DNA from: Rubinisphaera margarita
GTDB lineage: Bacteria; Planctomycetota; Planctomycetia; Planctomycetales; Planctomycetaceae
Direction of reading: 5' to 3'
DNA length: 64,000 nucleotides
Assembly (NCBI RefSeq): GCF_022267515.1
Contig: NZ_JAKFGB010000012.1
Coordinates: 1 to 64,000, forward strand
Part shown: positions 35,599 to 44,314 of the stretch, piece after piece
Layout of the letters: every line of letters starts with the position of its first letter
How positions within the stretch are numbered: the first letter of the stretch is position 1
Program-made: the position numbers and the translations under genes
The notes under the pieces: model-generated
The model's database searches: none
What the model was told of the DNA's origin: nothing
The model's input: only the letters and a program-made list of their open reading frames with translations

Positions 35599-36510
35599 AT
35601 GATGACGTCCAGAAGACGCAAAGCACGTGAGGGCGATGGTCTCGATCTCCTGCTCGATACGATCTGCAACATGTTCGGCGGTATCGTTTTCATCTCTTTG
35701 CTCGTTGTGCTTTTACTGCAGAACAGCGAAGACGTATCCGCGAGTAGAGAAGTCGAGATTGATCCCCGGGAGATCGAACTGCTGCAAGAAGACCTGCGCC
35801 TCGCCAGAACCGAACTCGATCGATTGCAGCTGGCTCGACTTCAACAACTGGAGTTCCTGTCCAGGTATGTTCCCGATGACCTGCAACAGCGACTGGAAGA
35901 TCTGGAGGACTTGTCGGAACAGAACTTTGATCTGGAAAATCGGTCTCAGGAATTACGTGAGAAGAACGCGGAGACGGTGATCGCAATTGACGAGACCGAG
36001 AAGTCGCTCAGGACATCAGCCGAGTTACTTGACGAGTTGAAGGTCGACGTGCGGGAGATGGAGAAAGAACTCTCTGCCGCGGTGGAGGAACAATCGGTAT
36101 CGCTCCCGCGTGCTCAGAGAGAGTACGCGCGGCGATCTTTGCAGCTCTCGATCCGGTTTAACCGTGTATTTTTCCGGCACGATCCCGATCAACTTACACG
36201 GGGGAACAGCGTTCCTAATCTCAGAGACTACGTAATCACCGAAGACGAAGACCAGTATTACGAAGTTCAGGTTCGTCCCACGGCTGGAATCGATCTCGCC
36301 GACCGCGCTCGGGCCAGGGCGCTCCTGCAGAGCCAGTTGCGCCGATTTCCGTCTTCCAGCTGGACGATCTCGCTGACCCTCTGGCCAGAGTCGTTCGGCT
36401 CGTTCAGGACGCTTCGGGAGATTTTGACGGAGTTGGGTTACAGCCTGACGGCCATCACACCCGACACCCCCGTTTTCGATCGGGGCGGAGAAGACCGCCT
36501 TTTTCAGTGA
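35599..36510 (+). CDS. MotB/ExbD-like single-pass coiled-coil protein, second
   Basis: The 303-residue protein begins with a basic tail (SRRRKAREGDG) and the segment LDLLLDTICNMFGGIVFISLLVVLLLQ, read in two parts as LDLLLDTICNMFGG and IVFISLLVVLLLQ. Acidic residues again stand at the membrane entry. A long coiled coil (about 60-180) leads to a C-terminal domain (about 185-300; YYEVQVRPTAGIDLADRARAR). Topology matches the preceding gene, suggesting that the two form a heteromeric partner for the channel. Channel systems usually have one such partner, so two is unusual. It ends the ten-gene operon. Confidence 0.82.
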   Translation: MMTSRRRKAREGDGLDLLLDTICNMFGGIVFISLLVVLLLQNSEDVSASREVEIDPREIELLQEDLRLARTELDRLQLARLQQLEFLSRYVPDDLQQRLEDLEDLSEQNFDLENRSQELREKNAETVIAIDETEKSLRTSAELLDELKVDVREMEKELSAAVEEQSVSLPRAQREYARRSLQLSIRFNRVFFRHDPDQLTRGNSVPNLRDYVITEDEDQYYEVQVRPTAGIDLADRARARALLQSQLRRFPSSSWTISLTLWPESFGSFRTLREILTELGYSLTAITPDTPVFDRGGEDRLFQ

Positions 36511-36699
36511 CGAACTCTGCAAAACAACGAGTGTCGCTGCAGGCGAGGCAACGAGCTATCGTAGCGTATCCTGTTCGAGACCGTGGCTTTCGTGAGTGGG
36601 CGGCTAAAATGCAGGAACGTGGGGGGATTCTTCGCGGAAGGCTCGCGGGGAAGTTCGTCCTCCCTGTTCTCCAGCACGTTGACCCGGGAGAGTATTGTG

Positions 36700-37335
36700 A
36701 TGATTCGATGTCAGTTGATGGTGATCGCTCTGTTTGCGGCAGTCTGTGGATTCGCCAGTGTGGGGTGGGCCGAGCAGATTACAATCGCGGGGGATGCCGA
36801 GGCGACCAAACCGCTGAAGGCGGGCGAAAAGGTGCCCGATGTCACTGTTCAGAATGGATCGGGAGAAAGTGTCTCGCTGCGTTCGCTCGTTGACGACGGT
36901 CCAACCGTCATCGTGTTCTTCCGCGGCAGCTGGTGTCCCATCTGCACCCGTCACTTCGCTGATCTCATCAAGATTCATCCCGAGATCGTCGAACAGGGGG
37001 GCAAAGTCATCGCGATCAGTCCCGATACCGCTGAGCTTTCCTCTGAGAATGAAGAGAATCTGGGCATCCCGTTTGAACTCTACTCGGACTCCGACGTGAA
37101 GGCCGCTTCGGCATTCGGCCTGGCGTTTCAGGTCGACGATGCCACCCTCACACGATACGAGAAGTTCGGCATCGATTTGGAGAAGGCCTCTGGTCGAAGT
37201 CATCACGCGCTGCCCGTCCCTGCTGTGTTCATCGTCGGTGACTCCGGAACGATTCGTTTCGCCCACAGTGATCCCGATTATCGGCAGCGACTGGAAGGAA
37301 AAAAGATCGTCGCGGAACTAAAGGAACTCCAGTAA
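36700..37335 (+). CDS. exported peroxiredoxin (AhpC/TSA-like)
   Basis: The 211-residue protein has a signal peptide (about 1-23) and a thioredoxin-fold peroxiredoxin domain with FFRGSWCPICTRHFADL. The peroxidatic cysteine and a second cysteine form CPIC, like PrxQ or peroxiredoxin-like family proteins. VPAVFIVGDSGTIRF is the cis-proline region. The start at 36700 is preferred because GGGAG lies nine bases upstream and the signal peptide then begins the protein; the frame is open to 36583. It probably reduces peroxides in the periplasm. It stands alone between the GTPase operon and the carbohydrate genes. Confidence 0.87.
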   Translation: MIRCQLMVIALFAAVCGFASVGWAEQITIAGDAEATKPLKAGEKVPDVTVQNGSGESVSLRSLVDDGPTVIVFFRGSWCPICTRHFADLIKIHPEIVEQGGKVIAISPDTAELSSENEENLGIPFELYSDSDVKAASAFGLAFQVDDATLTRYEKFGIDLEKASGRSHHALPVPAVFIVGDSGTIRFAHSDPDYRQRLEGKKIVAELKELQ

Positions 37336-37367
37336 GAGGAGGGGTGGAAAGCTTCAGATTCCGCAAC

Positions 37368-37392
37368 CGGCGGCGGTTCGGCCCCGCCGCCG
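37368..37392 (+). terminator. GC-rich hairpin downstream of the peroxiredoxin gene
   Basis: Nine-base arms CGGCGGCGG and CCGCCGCCG flank a seven-base loop 33 bases after the peroxiredoxin stop. No T-run follows, so it may be a factor-dependent terminator or a simple mRNA-stabilising hairpin. Confidence 0.35.
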
Positions 37393-37497
37393 CGGGTCTG
37401 CTCAGGGTTGTTTCCCGCCGCAAGGTCGCGCAAGCTACTTGAACCTTGTCGTTCAGAATGCCTGTGGGTTGCGAAGCGCTTTGAGGAGATCCATTCC

Positions 37498-38979
37498 ATG
37501 TCGGTGCGAGTCTGTGTTGTCGTGACGTTGATGTTGGGGGCGATCGCGTCAGTCGGCGCGGAGGAATGGGCGATCGATTCTCAGGCCGAATGGGAAGCGG
37601 CCACCGGGAAGAAACAACAGCTGACGATTGAAAGCGGGGTTGCTTCCTCCAGCGAGAAGAAGGCTACGTTCTCAAGCGTGCTCAAGCAGTTTTCGGAGAA
37701 ACGTTCCGCGAAGTCGATTGTCTTCGCTCAGTCGCCGTTGTGGCAGAACTGGGAGCCGATCGAGAATCTGGGACCGAGTAATCTCGGTGATGCACCGATC
37801 CTGCTGAGCATCGGCCCGGACAACTACTGGATGTTCGGCCGCTACGGCGGCAAGAAACCGAAGAACTTCAAAGGGGAACCGGCGACGCTCGAAGGCTTCA
37901 ATGTTCCGCTGGTCACGACACCGTTTCCGAATCAGTTCGATGCTCCGGGCGGACTGCAGCCGCGGCTCGGCGGGTATCATGCCTGGCAGAGTCGGGACAT
38001 GGTTCACTGGGTTCATCACGGGCCGGTGACTGAGAAGTTCTCGGCATGGTCAACCACTGCTGAGTATGCGGACGGCAAGGCCTACATTTACTACGACTTT
38101 CCGAACGACCAGGATCCTCATGTCTATGTCGATGAGGACCTGACGGATGGCCGTCCCGGCGTCAACCACGGCATGGCGTTCGACGATCCTTCGCATGGCT
38201 CCGACTGCGGCGTCATCCGCGATCTGGACGGGAAGTTCCATCTGATTGTCGAGAACTGGGATCCGATCAACGCTCAGCGACATTCGTGGGATTCTCCGCT
38301 GGCGACTCATGCCGTCAGTCCGAACGGAATCGACAGCTTCAAAATTCTTGACCCGGCCGTCGATCTGCGAACGAAGCCGACGGGCGAGACGGGAACCTAC
38401 AAGCATCCACACTGGGTGAAAGAACATCCGGAGCGTTTCAAGACGAACGTAGCCGAGTACGAGATCCACGAGCCGGAACAGGAAGCCTTCGGAGACTGGG
38501 CCGCGATCTCGATTGGCGGGCAGTACTACCTGTTCGGCGACTACGATCCGGTTGATGGGCACATGAGCGCCTGCTGGTTCACGTCATCGGACATCAATCA
38601 GCCCTTCACGTTCTGCGACCACATCGGCCAGGGACATCCCGATCCCGATATCTGCTTCGCGGAAGGTCAGTTCTACCTCGCCACACAAATGAAGACCGAC
38701 TATGTCAGCCCCGGCCCCTGGGTGGAATCGGTCGAGGCTCGCGTCGGGGTCGACACCGATAACGATGGGGCGATCGACCAATGGACCGACTGGACCGAAG
38801 TGCGTGAGACCTATCGGCAGCGAGAAGGCTTCGCCAAGCAGATCGATAAGACCGCCGCCTCGATCGACCTTGAGAAGTTGCCGCCCGGGCACGCGTTTCA
38901 GTTTGAATTCCGCCTCACCGATACGACCGAAAATAAGTCGCGTCCGATGATGGATCGCGTCGTGTTGACCTTCGAGTAA
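37498..38979 (+). CDS. exported five-bladed beta-propeller glycoside hydrolase-like protein
   Basis: The 493-residue protein has a signal peptide (about 1-20) and a beta-propeller with GH43/GH32/GH117-like blade features: SIGPDNYWMFGRYGG, YHAWQSRDMVHWVHHG, SCGVIRDLDGKFHLIVENWD-like and GQYYLFGDYDPVDGHMS. An FxxAxDMxxW-like blade end (WQSRDMVHW) is typical of this clan. The catalytic residues cannot be fixed by eye. The C-terminal 90 residues may be a jelly-roll add-on (AFQFEFRLTDTTENKSRP). GAGGAG precedes the start. It is followed 40 bases later by a sulfatase gene, so both probably attack a sulfated glycan. Confidence 0.75.
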   Translation: MSVRVCVVVTLMLGAIASVGAEEWAIDSQAEWEAATGKKQQLTIESGVASSSEKKATFSSVLKQFSEKRSAKSIVFAQSPLWQNWEPIENLGPSNLGDAPILLSIGPDNYWMFGRYGGKKPKNFKGEPATLEGFNVPLVTTPFPNQFDAPGGLQPRLGGYHAWQSRDMVHWVHHGPVTEKFSAWSTTAEYADGKAYIYYDFPNDQDPHVYVDEDLTDGRPGVNHGMAFDDPSHGSDCGVIRDLDGKFHLIVENWDPINAQRHSWDSPLATHAVSPNGIDSFKILDPAVDLRTKPTGETGTYKHPHWVKEHPERFKTNVAEYEIHEPEQEAFGDWAAISIGGQYYLFGDYDPVDGHMSACWFTSSDINQPFTFCDHIGQGHPDPDICFAEGQFYLATQMKTDYVSPGPWVESVEARVGVDTDNDGAIDQWTDWTEVRETYRQREGFAKQIDKTAASIDLEKLPPGHAFQFEFRLTDTTENKSRPMMDRVVLTFE

Positions 38980-39019
38980 CGTCTGGATTCGTGCCGTGTC
39001 GTTTGGGGGGGAAGCTGTT

Positions 39020-40384
39020 ATGCCGCATTGCGTTCACGCTGTTCTGGCTTTGTTTGTGCTGACTGCGATCTGCCCGGCGGAAGAGCGGCGGCCGAACATC
39101 ATTTATGTGATGATCGATGATGCCGGCTACGGCGACTTCGGGGCGATGGGCTCAGAACATGTCCAGACGCCGACGTTTGATCGAATGTGTCGGGAAGGGA
39201 TGCGTTTCACCGACCACTACTCGGGCTCGGCTGTCTGTGCTCCGACCCGTTGTGTGTTGATGACCGGCCTGCATACCGGGCATTGCCGCCGTCGGAACAA
39301 TCGGGCAAGTGCGGCTCTCGATCAGACCGATCTGAACGGCCTCGTCTTTCTGAAGGATGAAGACCTGACTGTCGCCGAAGTGCTGCAGGAGGCCGGCTAT
39401 GTCACCGGCGGAATCGGAAAATGGGGGCTGGGGAATCCGGGCTTCCCGGGATCCCCAGATAAGCAGGGTTTCGATCATTTCCTCGGCTATCTCGATCAGG
39501 TTCACGCTCACGATCATTACACCGACTGGCTCTGGAACGATGGCGAACGGATGCCGACGGGCGAACGCTATTCCCATTACATCTTCGAGGAGGACACGCT
39601 TCGCTTCATTCGCGAGAACAGGGATCAACCTTTCTTCCTGTATCTCCCGTATTGCCTGCCGCATGGGGCGTACACAATTCCTGACGACGATCCCGCGTTG
39701 GATCCGTACCGGGACAAACCGTGGAAAGAAACGGTCCGCAATTACGCCGCGATGATTACCCGGGCCGATATGACCGTCGGCAGGATTCTGGATCTGCTGG
39801 ACGAACTCCAACTCGACGACGACACGATTGTCTTCTTTACCTCCGACAATGGTCCGAACACGCCGTTCCTCAAAGATCTGAACTCGAATGGACCGTTCCA
39901 GGGAATTAAGCGAACGCTGGACGAGGGCGGGATTCGCGCAGCGATGGCGGTCCGCTGGCCGGGACACACGCCAGCCGGCGTGACGAGCGATTTCGTCTGG
40001 GACATGCGGGACGTGTTTCCGACTCTGTGTGATCTTGCCGATGCCCCGCAGCCCGCTCATCTCGATGGCATCTCGGTTCTGCCAACGCTTCTCGGAAAGG
40101 AGCAGAAACCCCGCGAGCATCTTTACTGGGAGTTTTCGAGAGAATCCCAGCAGGCGGTCCGCATGGGGCACTGGAAGGGACTGCGAAAAGGAACGGAGAT
40201 GCCGATCGCGTTGTACGATCTCCAAACCGATCCCGGCGAAACGAACGATGTGTCGGCTGGTCATCCGGACGTGGTCCGCAGAATGGCGGAGATCATGGCC
40301 GAGTCTCATGTCCCCAGTCCGTTCTGGCCGCTGGCAGAGGACGGGACTTCGAGGAAAGGCTCCCGGAAGAAGACAACGCCGTAA
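39020..40384 (+). CDS. exported formylglycine-dependent sulfatase
   Basis: The 454-residue protein has a signal peptide (about 1-18), then the sulfatase opening PNIIYVMIDDAGYGDFGAMG. The active-site sequence CAPTR starts at C73; this cysteine is the one oxidised to formylglycine. Further motifs are GKWGLGNPGF, TIVFFTSDNGPN and a C-terminal WKGLRKGTEMPIALYDLQTDPGE. It belongs to the S1 arylsulfatase-type family common in planctomycetes. ATG 39020 with GGGGGA upstream is preferred to GTG 38996. It likely removes sulfate from a polysaccharide cleaved by the preceding enzyme. Confidence 0.9.
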   Translation: MPHCVHAVLALFVLTAICPAEERRPNIIYVMIDDAGYGDFGAMGSEHVQTPTFDRMCREGMRFTDHYSGSAVCAPTRCVLMTGLHTGHCRRRNNRASAALDQTDLNGLVFLKDEDLTVAEVLQEAGYVTGGIGKWGLGNPGFPGSPDKQGFDHFLGYLDQVHAHDHYTDWLWNDGERMPTGERYSHYIFEEDTLRFIRENRDQPFFLYLPYCLPHGAYTIPDDDPALDPYRDKPWKETVRNYAAMITRADMTVGRILDLLDELQLDDDTIVFFTSDNGPNTPFLKDLNSNGPFQGIKRTLDEGGIRAAMAVRWPGHTPAGVTSDFVWDMRDVFPTLCDLADAPQPAHLDGISVLPTLLGKEQKPREHLYWEFSRESQQAVRMGHWKGLRKGTEMPIALYDLQTDPGETNDVSAGHPDVVRRMAEIMAESHVPSPFWPLAEDGTSRKGSRKKTTP

Positions 40385-40588
40385 GACAGACTGTTGGCCG
40401 CCGCAGTTTGAGCGCTGCTGTGGAGTTCATCGCTGGTGGGGAAGGGGCATCATCGCGGGAGTGAGTTGGTGTCGTCGCTTGACCGTATCGCGATTGATGA
40501 GACGTTAGGTCCTGAGTGAGGGTTGTTGAAAGGGCCGTGAAGCTGCAGCTTCGCATTGGGATCTGAGGGAACTTCGTGAGTTGTACGC

Positions 40589-42961
40589 TCAGTTCCAGTC
40601 GACAGCCGCTTTGGCAACGAGTCGTCGAATCATTTGGACCAGCACTTTGCGGTCGATCGGCTTGGTGGCGAACTCATCGCAACCCGCTTCGCGGCACTTT
40701 TGTTCCTCGCCGGCCATCGCATTGGCGGTCAGGGCGATGATCCGACCGTCGTAGGACTTCTCCCGCAACAGACGGACTGCCTCATAGCCGCTCATCACGG
40801 GCATCTGCATGTCCATGAGGATGCAGTCAAACGGTTTGGGGGCCGACATCACGCTGCGAATAGCGGCCAGCCCGTCGGAGACGATCTCGACCTCGGCTTC
40901 GACCTTCCGCAGGATGAAGGAGATCAGTTGTTGATTGTCTGGTCCATCTTCGACGAGAAGCACTCGATAGCCTCTCAGGTCTTCTTTCTTTTGTTCGGAA
41001 TTCTCCGAGAGATGCGTGTTCGAGACGACATTCAGGGGGACTCGGGAGAGATCCCCGACCGGGATTTTGAGCTGAAAGCGTGAACCGACGCCCTTCTGAG
41101 TTTCCACCAGTTCCAGTGATCCGCCGAGGATCTCCGCCAGTTTTCTGCTGACCGTCAGTCCCAGCCCCGTACCGCCGAACCGTCGAGTTGTGGAGGAGTC
41201 GGCTTGGGAAAAAGGCTGGAAGAGCTCGCCGACTTCAGCTAGCGACATTCCGATGCCCGTGTCGGCGACATCGACGCAAAGCCAGTTGGACTCCGGCTGA
41301 CGGCTCAATGTGGCGCGGATTCGAATTGAACCCGATGCCGTGAACTTGATGGCATTGCTCAACAGATTGATAAGGATCTGTCGCAGACGAGTCGGATCGG
41401 TCTCAATCGATTCAGGAAACGTTCCGTCAAACTCGACGATCACCGCGAGATTCTTGGCTTCCGCCTGTCCGCGGATCAGTTCGACTGCATCCTGGATGAA
41501 CAGACTGGGGTTGTGCTTTCCGATATCCAGATCGAGTTTACCTGCTTCGACCTTGGAGAGATCGAGAATGTCGTTGATGACCGTGAGCAAATGCATGGCG
41601 TTGCGGCGAATTGCCGTCAGAGCCGATGTCTGGCTTTGATCAGCCGACTGTTCGGCAAGAATCTCAGAGTATCCAATGATCGCGGTCATTGGCGTGCGGA
41701 TTTCATGGCTCATATTCGCCAGGAAATCGCTCTTAGCCTGTGTAGCCGCGGTCGCTTGCTGAGCGAGGCGTTCGGCATCTTCCGACTTGGCATTGAGCTG
41801 CCGATTCAAATCGTCCAGTTTGTCTCGAGCCTCCTGCGATTCCTGAAGCAGGGCCCGGGTCTCGGCGGCTTTCTGATTAAAGACCAGAGCGGCTTTCGAC
41901 AGGCTGCCCAGTTCATCGTTGCGACCGCCGGCGGGAATGAGCGCACGGGATTCCCCGCGGGCCAGCGCGGAAAACGTGCTCGTCAGATTATTCAGGGGCG
42001 GAACGATATCGCGGGTGATGAGCCACGAAGCCGCCAGGCCCATCACGATTGTGATGACTGAGAACAGGTTGCTCGACCACTTGAACTTCTCCGTTGCGTT
42101 GGCCATTTCCGCCGCGAGTACGCCGATCTGAGCGGCCTGCTCGCTGCGGACTTCGTTGGTGAATCGTCCAAACTCGACCAGTTCTCCGGCGAGAACAACA
42201 TTGACCAGATGCAGGTACCCACGTGTCGCCTGCACCATTTGCAGCATGACCGATTCGTACTCATCCAATGCCTGCCGGGCCTCTTCGACAGCCGTTTCGC
42301 TTACCGCTGAGCTGATAATCATGCCATTGAGCATGTCTCGTGATTCTTCGAGTTGAGCCGTTGTGGCTCGGACCATGGACGAATCGGGCGAGTGAATATA
42401 CCGCATTGTTTGCAGCTGAGCGTTCGCGAACGCCGTGTCGATGCGAGAGATCATTGTCTGCTGGGTGGTGGCGACGCGAAGTGTGTCGAGTTTCTGCCGA
42501 ATCCGTTCTTCGCATTCCGGCAGCCGCGTAAGCAGCAGATGCTTGCGGCGGGCGCGATCGACGATGACGGAATTGAACAGTTCCTGATGTGTCGAGAGAT
42601 GGATCATCATCTGAGCGAGTGCTTCGGAGTCACTGTGCGAGTTCGTCTCCATCGCCTGAGTCAGCTTGCTCTCGATCTCATTCTGAATGTCGATGGCGCG
42701 GTGTTCCGGGCCTTCGTAACCGGTGAAGGCGAACAGCAGGACTTCCCGCTGGAGGGAACGCAGGAGGAGGTCGATGTCGTTGAACATCTCTCCTTCCCGG
42801 CGAATTGTTTCATGTTCCGTCCAGTCCTGCTGAGCTCGGCACATCCCGTAATGGCTCAGGCAGGCGATGGAAATGTGGAGAACGAGGACGACGGAGAATC
42901 CGAAGGTAATCTTCGAACGGACACTCCAGTCCGGAATGCGGCAGTAATCAGCAATCGACAT
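40589..42961 (-). CDS. hybrid sensor histidine kinase with receiver domain
   Basis: The 790-residue protein has a membrane segment (about 20-40), a helical periplasmic sensor domain (about 45-295), a second membrane segment (about 300-320) and a HAMP linker. The HisKA domain has H419 (NMSHEIRTPMTAIIGYSE). The ATPase domain has NLLSNAIKFT, DTGIGM and GGTGLGL. A receiver domain has LLVEDGPDNQQLI, phospho-acceptor D717 (MDMQMP) and KPID. The sensor domain resembles four-helix bundles that bind solute-binding proteins or small ligands. It is the last gene of a three-gene minus-strand operon, 16 bases behind the solute-binding protein, which may present ligand to it. Confidence 0.92.
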   Translation of the reverse strand: MSIADYCRIPDWSVRSKITFGFSVVLVLHISIACLSHYGMCRAQQDWTEHETIRREGEMFNDIDLLLRSLQREVLLFAFTGYEGPEHRAIDIQNEIESKLTQAMETNSHSDSEALAQMMIHLSTHQELFNSVIVDRARRKHLLLTRLPECEERIRQKLDTLRVATTQQTMISRIDTAFANAQLQTMRYIHSPDSSMVRATTAQLEESRDMLNGMIISSAVSETAVEEARQALDEYESVMLQMVQATRGYLHLVNVVLAGELVEFGRFTNEVRSEQAAQIGVLAAEMANATEKFKWSSNLFSVITIVMGLAASWLITRDIVPPLNNLTSTFSALARGESRALIPAGGRNDELGSLSKAALVFNQKAAETRALLQESQEARDKLDDLNRQLNAKSEDAERLAQQATAATQAKSDFLANMSHEIRTPMTAIIGYSEILAEQSADQSQTSALTAIRRNAMHLLTVINDILDLSKVEAGKLDLDIGKHNPSLFIQDAVELIRGQAEAKNLAVIVEFDGTFPESIETDPTRLRQILINLLSNAIKFTASGSIRIRATLSRQPESNWLCVDVADTGIGMSLAEVGELFQPFSQADSSTTRRFGGTGLGLTVSRKLAEILGGSLELVETQKGVGSRFQLKIPVGDLSRVPLNVVSNTHLSENSEQKKEDLRGYRVLLVEDGPDNQQLISFILRKVEAEVEIVSDGLAAIRSVMSAPKPFDCILMDMQMPVMSGYEAVRLLREKSYDGRIIALTANAMAGEEQKCREAGCDEFATKPIDRKVLVQMIRRLVAKAAVDWN

Positions 42962-42977
42962 CAGTCCGCGTTCCTTA

Positions 42978-44267
42978 TCAGGTCGTCAGGAGTTCGTACC
43001 AGCGAACGAGGCTGTACTCGTAGGAATCCATGACCGTATTCCAGACCGCGACCCGGCTGAATCGGTTCAGATAAGATCCACCCGTGCGAGCTGCGCCCGC
43101 CCGCACGGCAATGCGGCCATCGGCATCGGTCAAATGATGAGGTGCTGGTTTTCCCTCGTACCAGTAAGACCATTCTCCGGGCGAAAGGTAATCCCGGGCC
43201 CGTTCGGGGATGGCGATGTAATAGCCCTGCCGAGCCATGTAAGCACCGGCCCAGCCTTCGAGCCACCAGTTCATGTAGGCGTAGGCGGCATCTTTGGCTC
43301 GCCCGCTTGTCTTGGAAGACAGGCAGAGCACACCATGCCAGCCTCGATATCCTTCCCGCGGAGCCGCGTACGTAACCGGGATGCCAAGGCCATTCAGCGT
43401 CGATGCCGCTGGGGAGAACATGCTCTCAATGACCACCCGGCCGCTCTTCATGAAGCTGACCGACTGAGGCACCGAGTTCCAGAGTCCACTGAAGTGACCC
43501 CGCAGTTTGTAATCCATCAGGATTTCGAACAGCTGGTCGACTTCGATGCGGGTGAGATTGCCAATGTCGGCAAACTCAATCAGACGTCGCGACTGAGCAG
43601 CAAGAGCCAGATCGAAGATTCCAATGGCTGGCTCGTTGACGACACCGACACGCCCATGGAACCGATTGTCGAGTAGCCAGCCCCAACTTTCGGTTTCGTA
43701 AGGAATGCCCTGAGGCACGATCGAAGTGTTGTATCCGAATGAGTCGACGTTATGAACATAAGGAACGAAGCTGATCTGCGGGGAGTCGTCTGCTCCGAGA
43801 GAATCGTCCGCCTGAACATGAAGGAGTTTGTGAGGAGCATCCCCGGCTCCGATTGGCATGTCGGGTGTGAGTTTGCCTGATTTGGTCAGCGAGTTAATCT
43901 CGTTCCAGCGAGCAATGCGGTCTTTGGAGATCGGCTGGATGGCATTGGCCTGCCAGAGAATATTGATGCTGTTCGACCATTGTTCGTAGACGTCGAATGT
44001 CTCGGGACGCATCGAGGCTTTCTGCAGAACCGTCGCGCTGCCGCCCGGCTCGAAGCGAATCCTGAAGCCGAGATCCTTCTCCGCTTGACGCCGTATATCT
44101 TCGCGCAGTGTGACGTCCGTTCCGAGCACGCGGAGAACAAAATCGTTCTTCGAGGCATGCACCGCCGGCGGAGAAATCAACCAGGAGGCCACAGCGGCAG
44201 AACTTCCACGCAGAAACTCACGTCGCGAACTTGTTGACGAATTTGCGAGGGGACCGTATTCGTCCAT
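42978..44267 (-). CDS. Tat-exported solute-binding protein, PotD/PotF-like
   Basis: The 429-residue protein has a twin-arginine signal (SSRREFLRGSSAAVASWL). Its periplasmic binding-protein fold resembles spermidine/putrescine or iron-type extracellular proteins (FDVYEQWSNSINILWQANAIQPISKDRI; VPYVHNVDSFGYNTS). No ABC permease or ATPase gene is nearby. It lies between a response regulator-ATPase gene and a hybrid histidine kinase gene on the same strand. It is therefore more likely a ligand-presenting subunit of the kinase than a transporter component. The ligand cannot be told from sequence. Confidence 0.82.
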   Translation of the reverse strand: MDEYGPLANSSTSSRREFLRGSSAAVASWLISPPAVHASKNDFVLRVLGTDVTLREDIRRQAEKDLGFRIRFEPGGSATVLQKASMRPETFDVYEQWSNSINILWQANAIQPISKDRIARWNEINSLTKSGKLTPDMPIGAGDAPHKLLHVQADDSLGADDSPQISFVPYVHNVDSFGYNTSIVPQGIPYETESWGWLLDNRFHGRVGVVNEPAIGIFDLALAAQSRRLIEFADIGNLTRIEVDQLFEILMDYKLRGHFSGLWNSVPQSVSFMKSGRVVIESMFSPAASTLNGLGIPVTYAAPREGYRGWHGVLCLSSKTSGRAKDAAYAYMNWWLEGWAGAYMARQGYYIAIPERARDYLSPGEWSYWYEGKPAPHHLTDADGRIAVRAGAARTGGSYLNRFSRVAVWNTVMDSYEYSLVRWYELLTT

Positions 44268-44314
44268 GGGAACTCTCCTGCAGCAATGTTAGGACTGACC
44301 TGAGCGAGTTCGAG

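Noticed and set aside
33925..36510. Classical Zorya defence system
   Set aside because: The channel lacks the long ZorA tail, the partners lack a clear OmpA domain, and no ZorC, ZorD or ZorE homologue is present.
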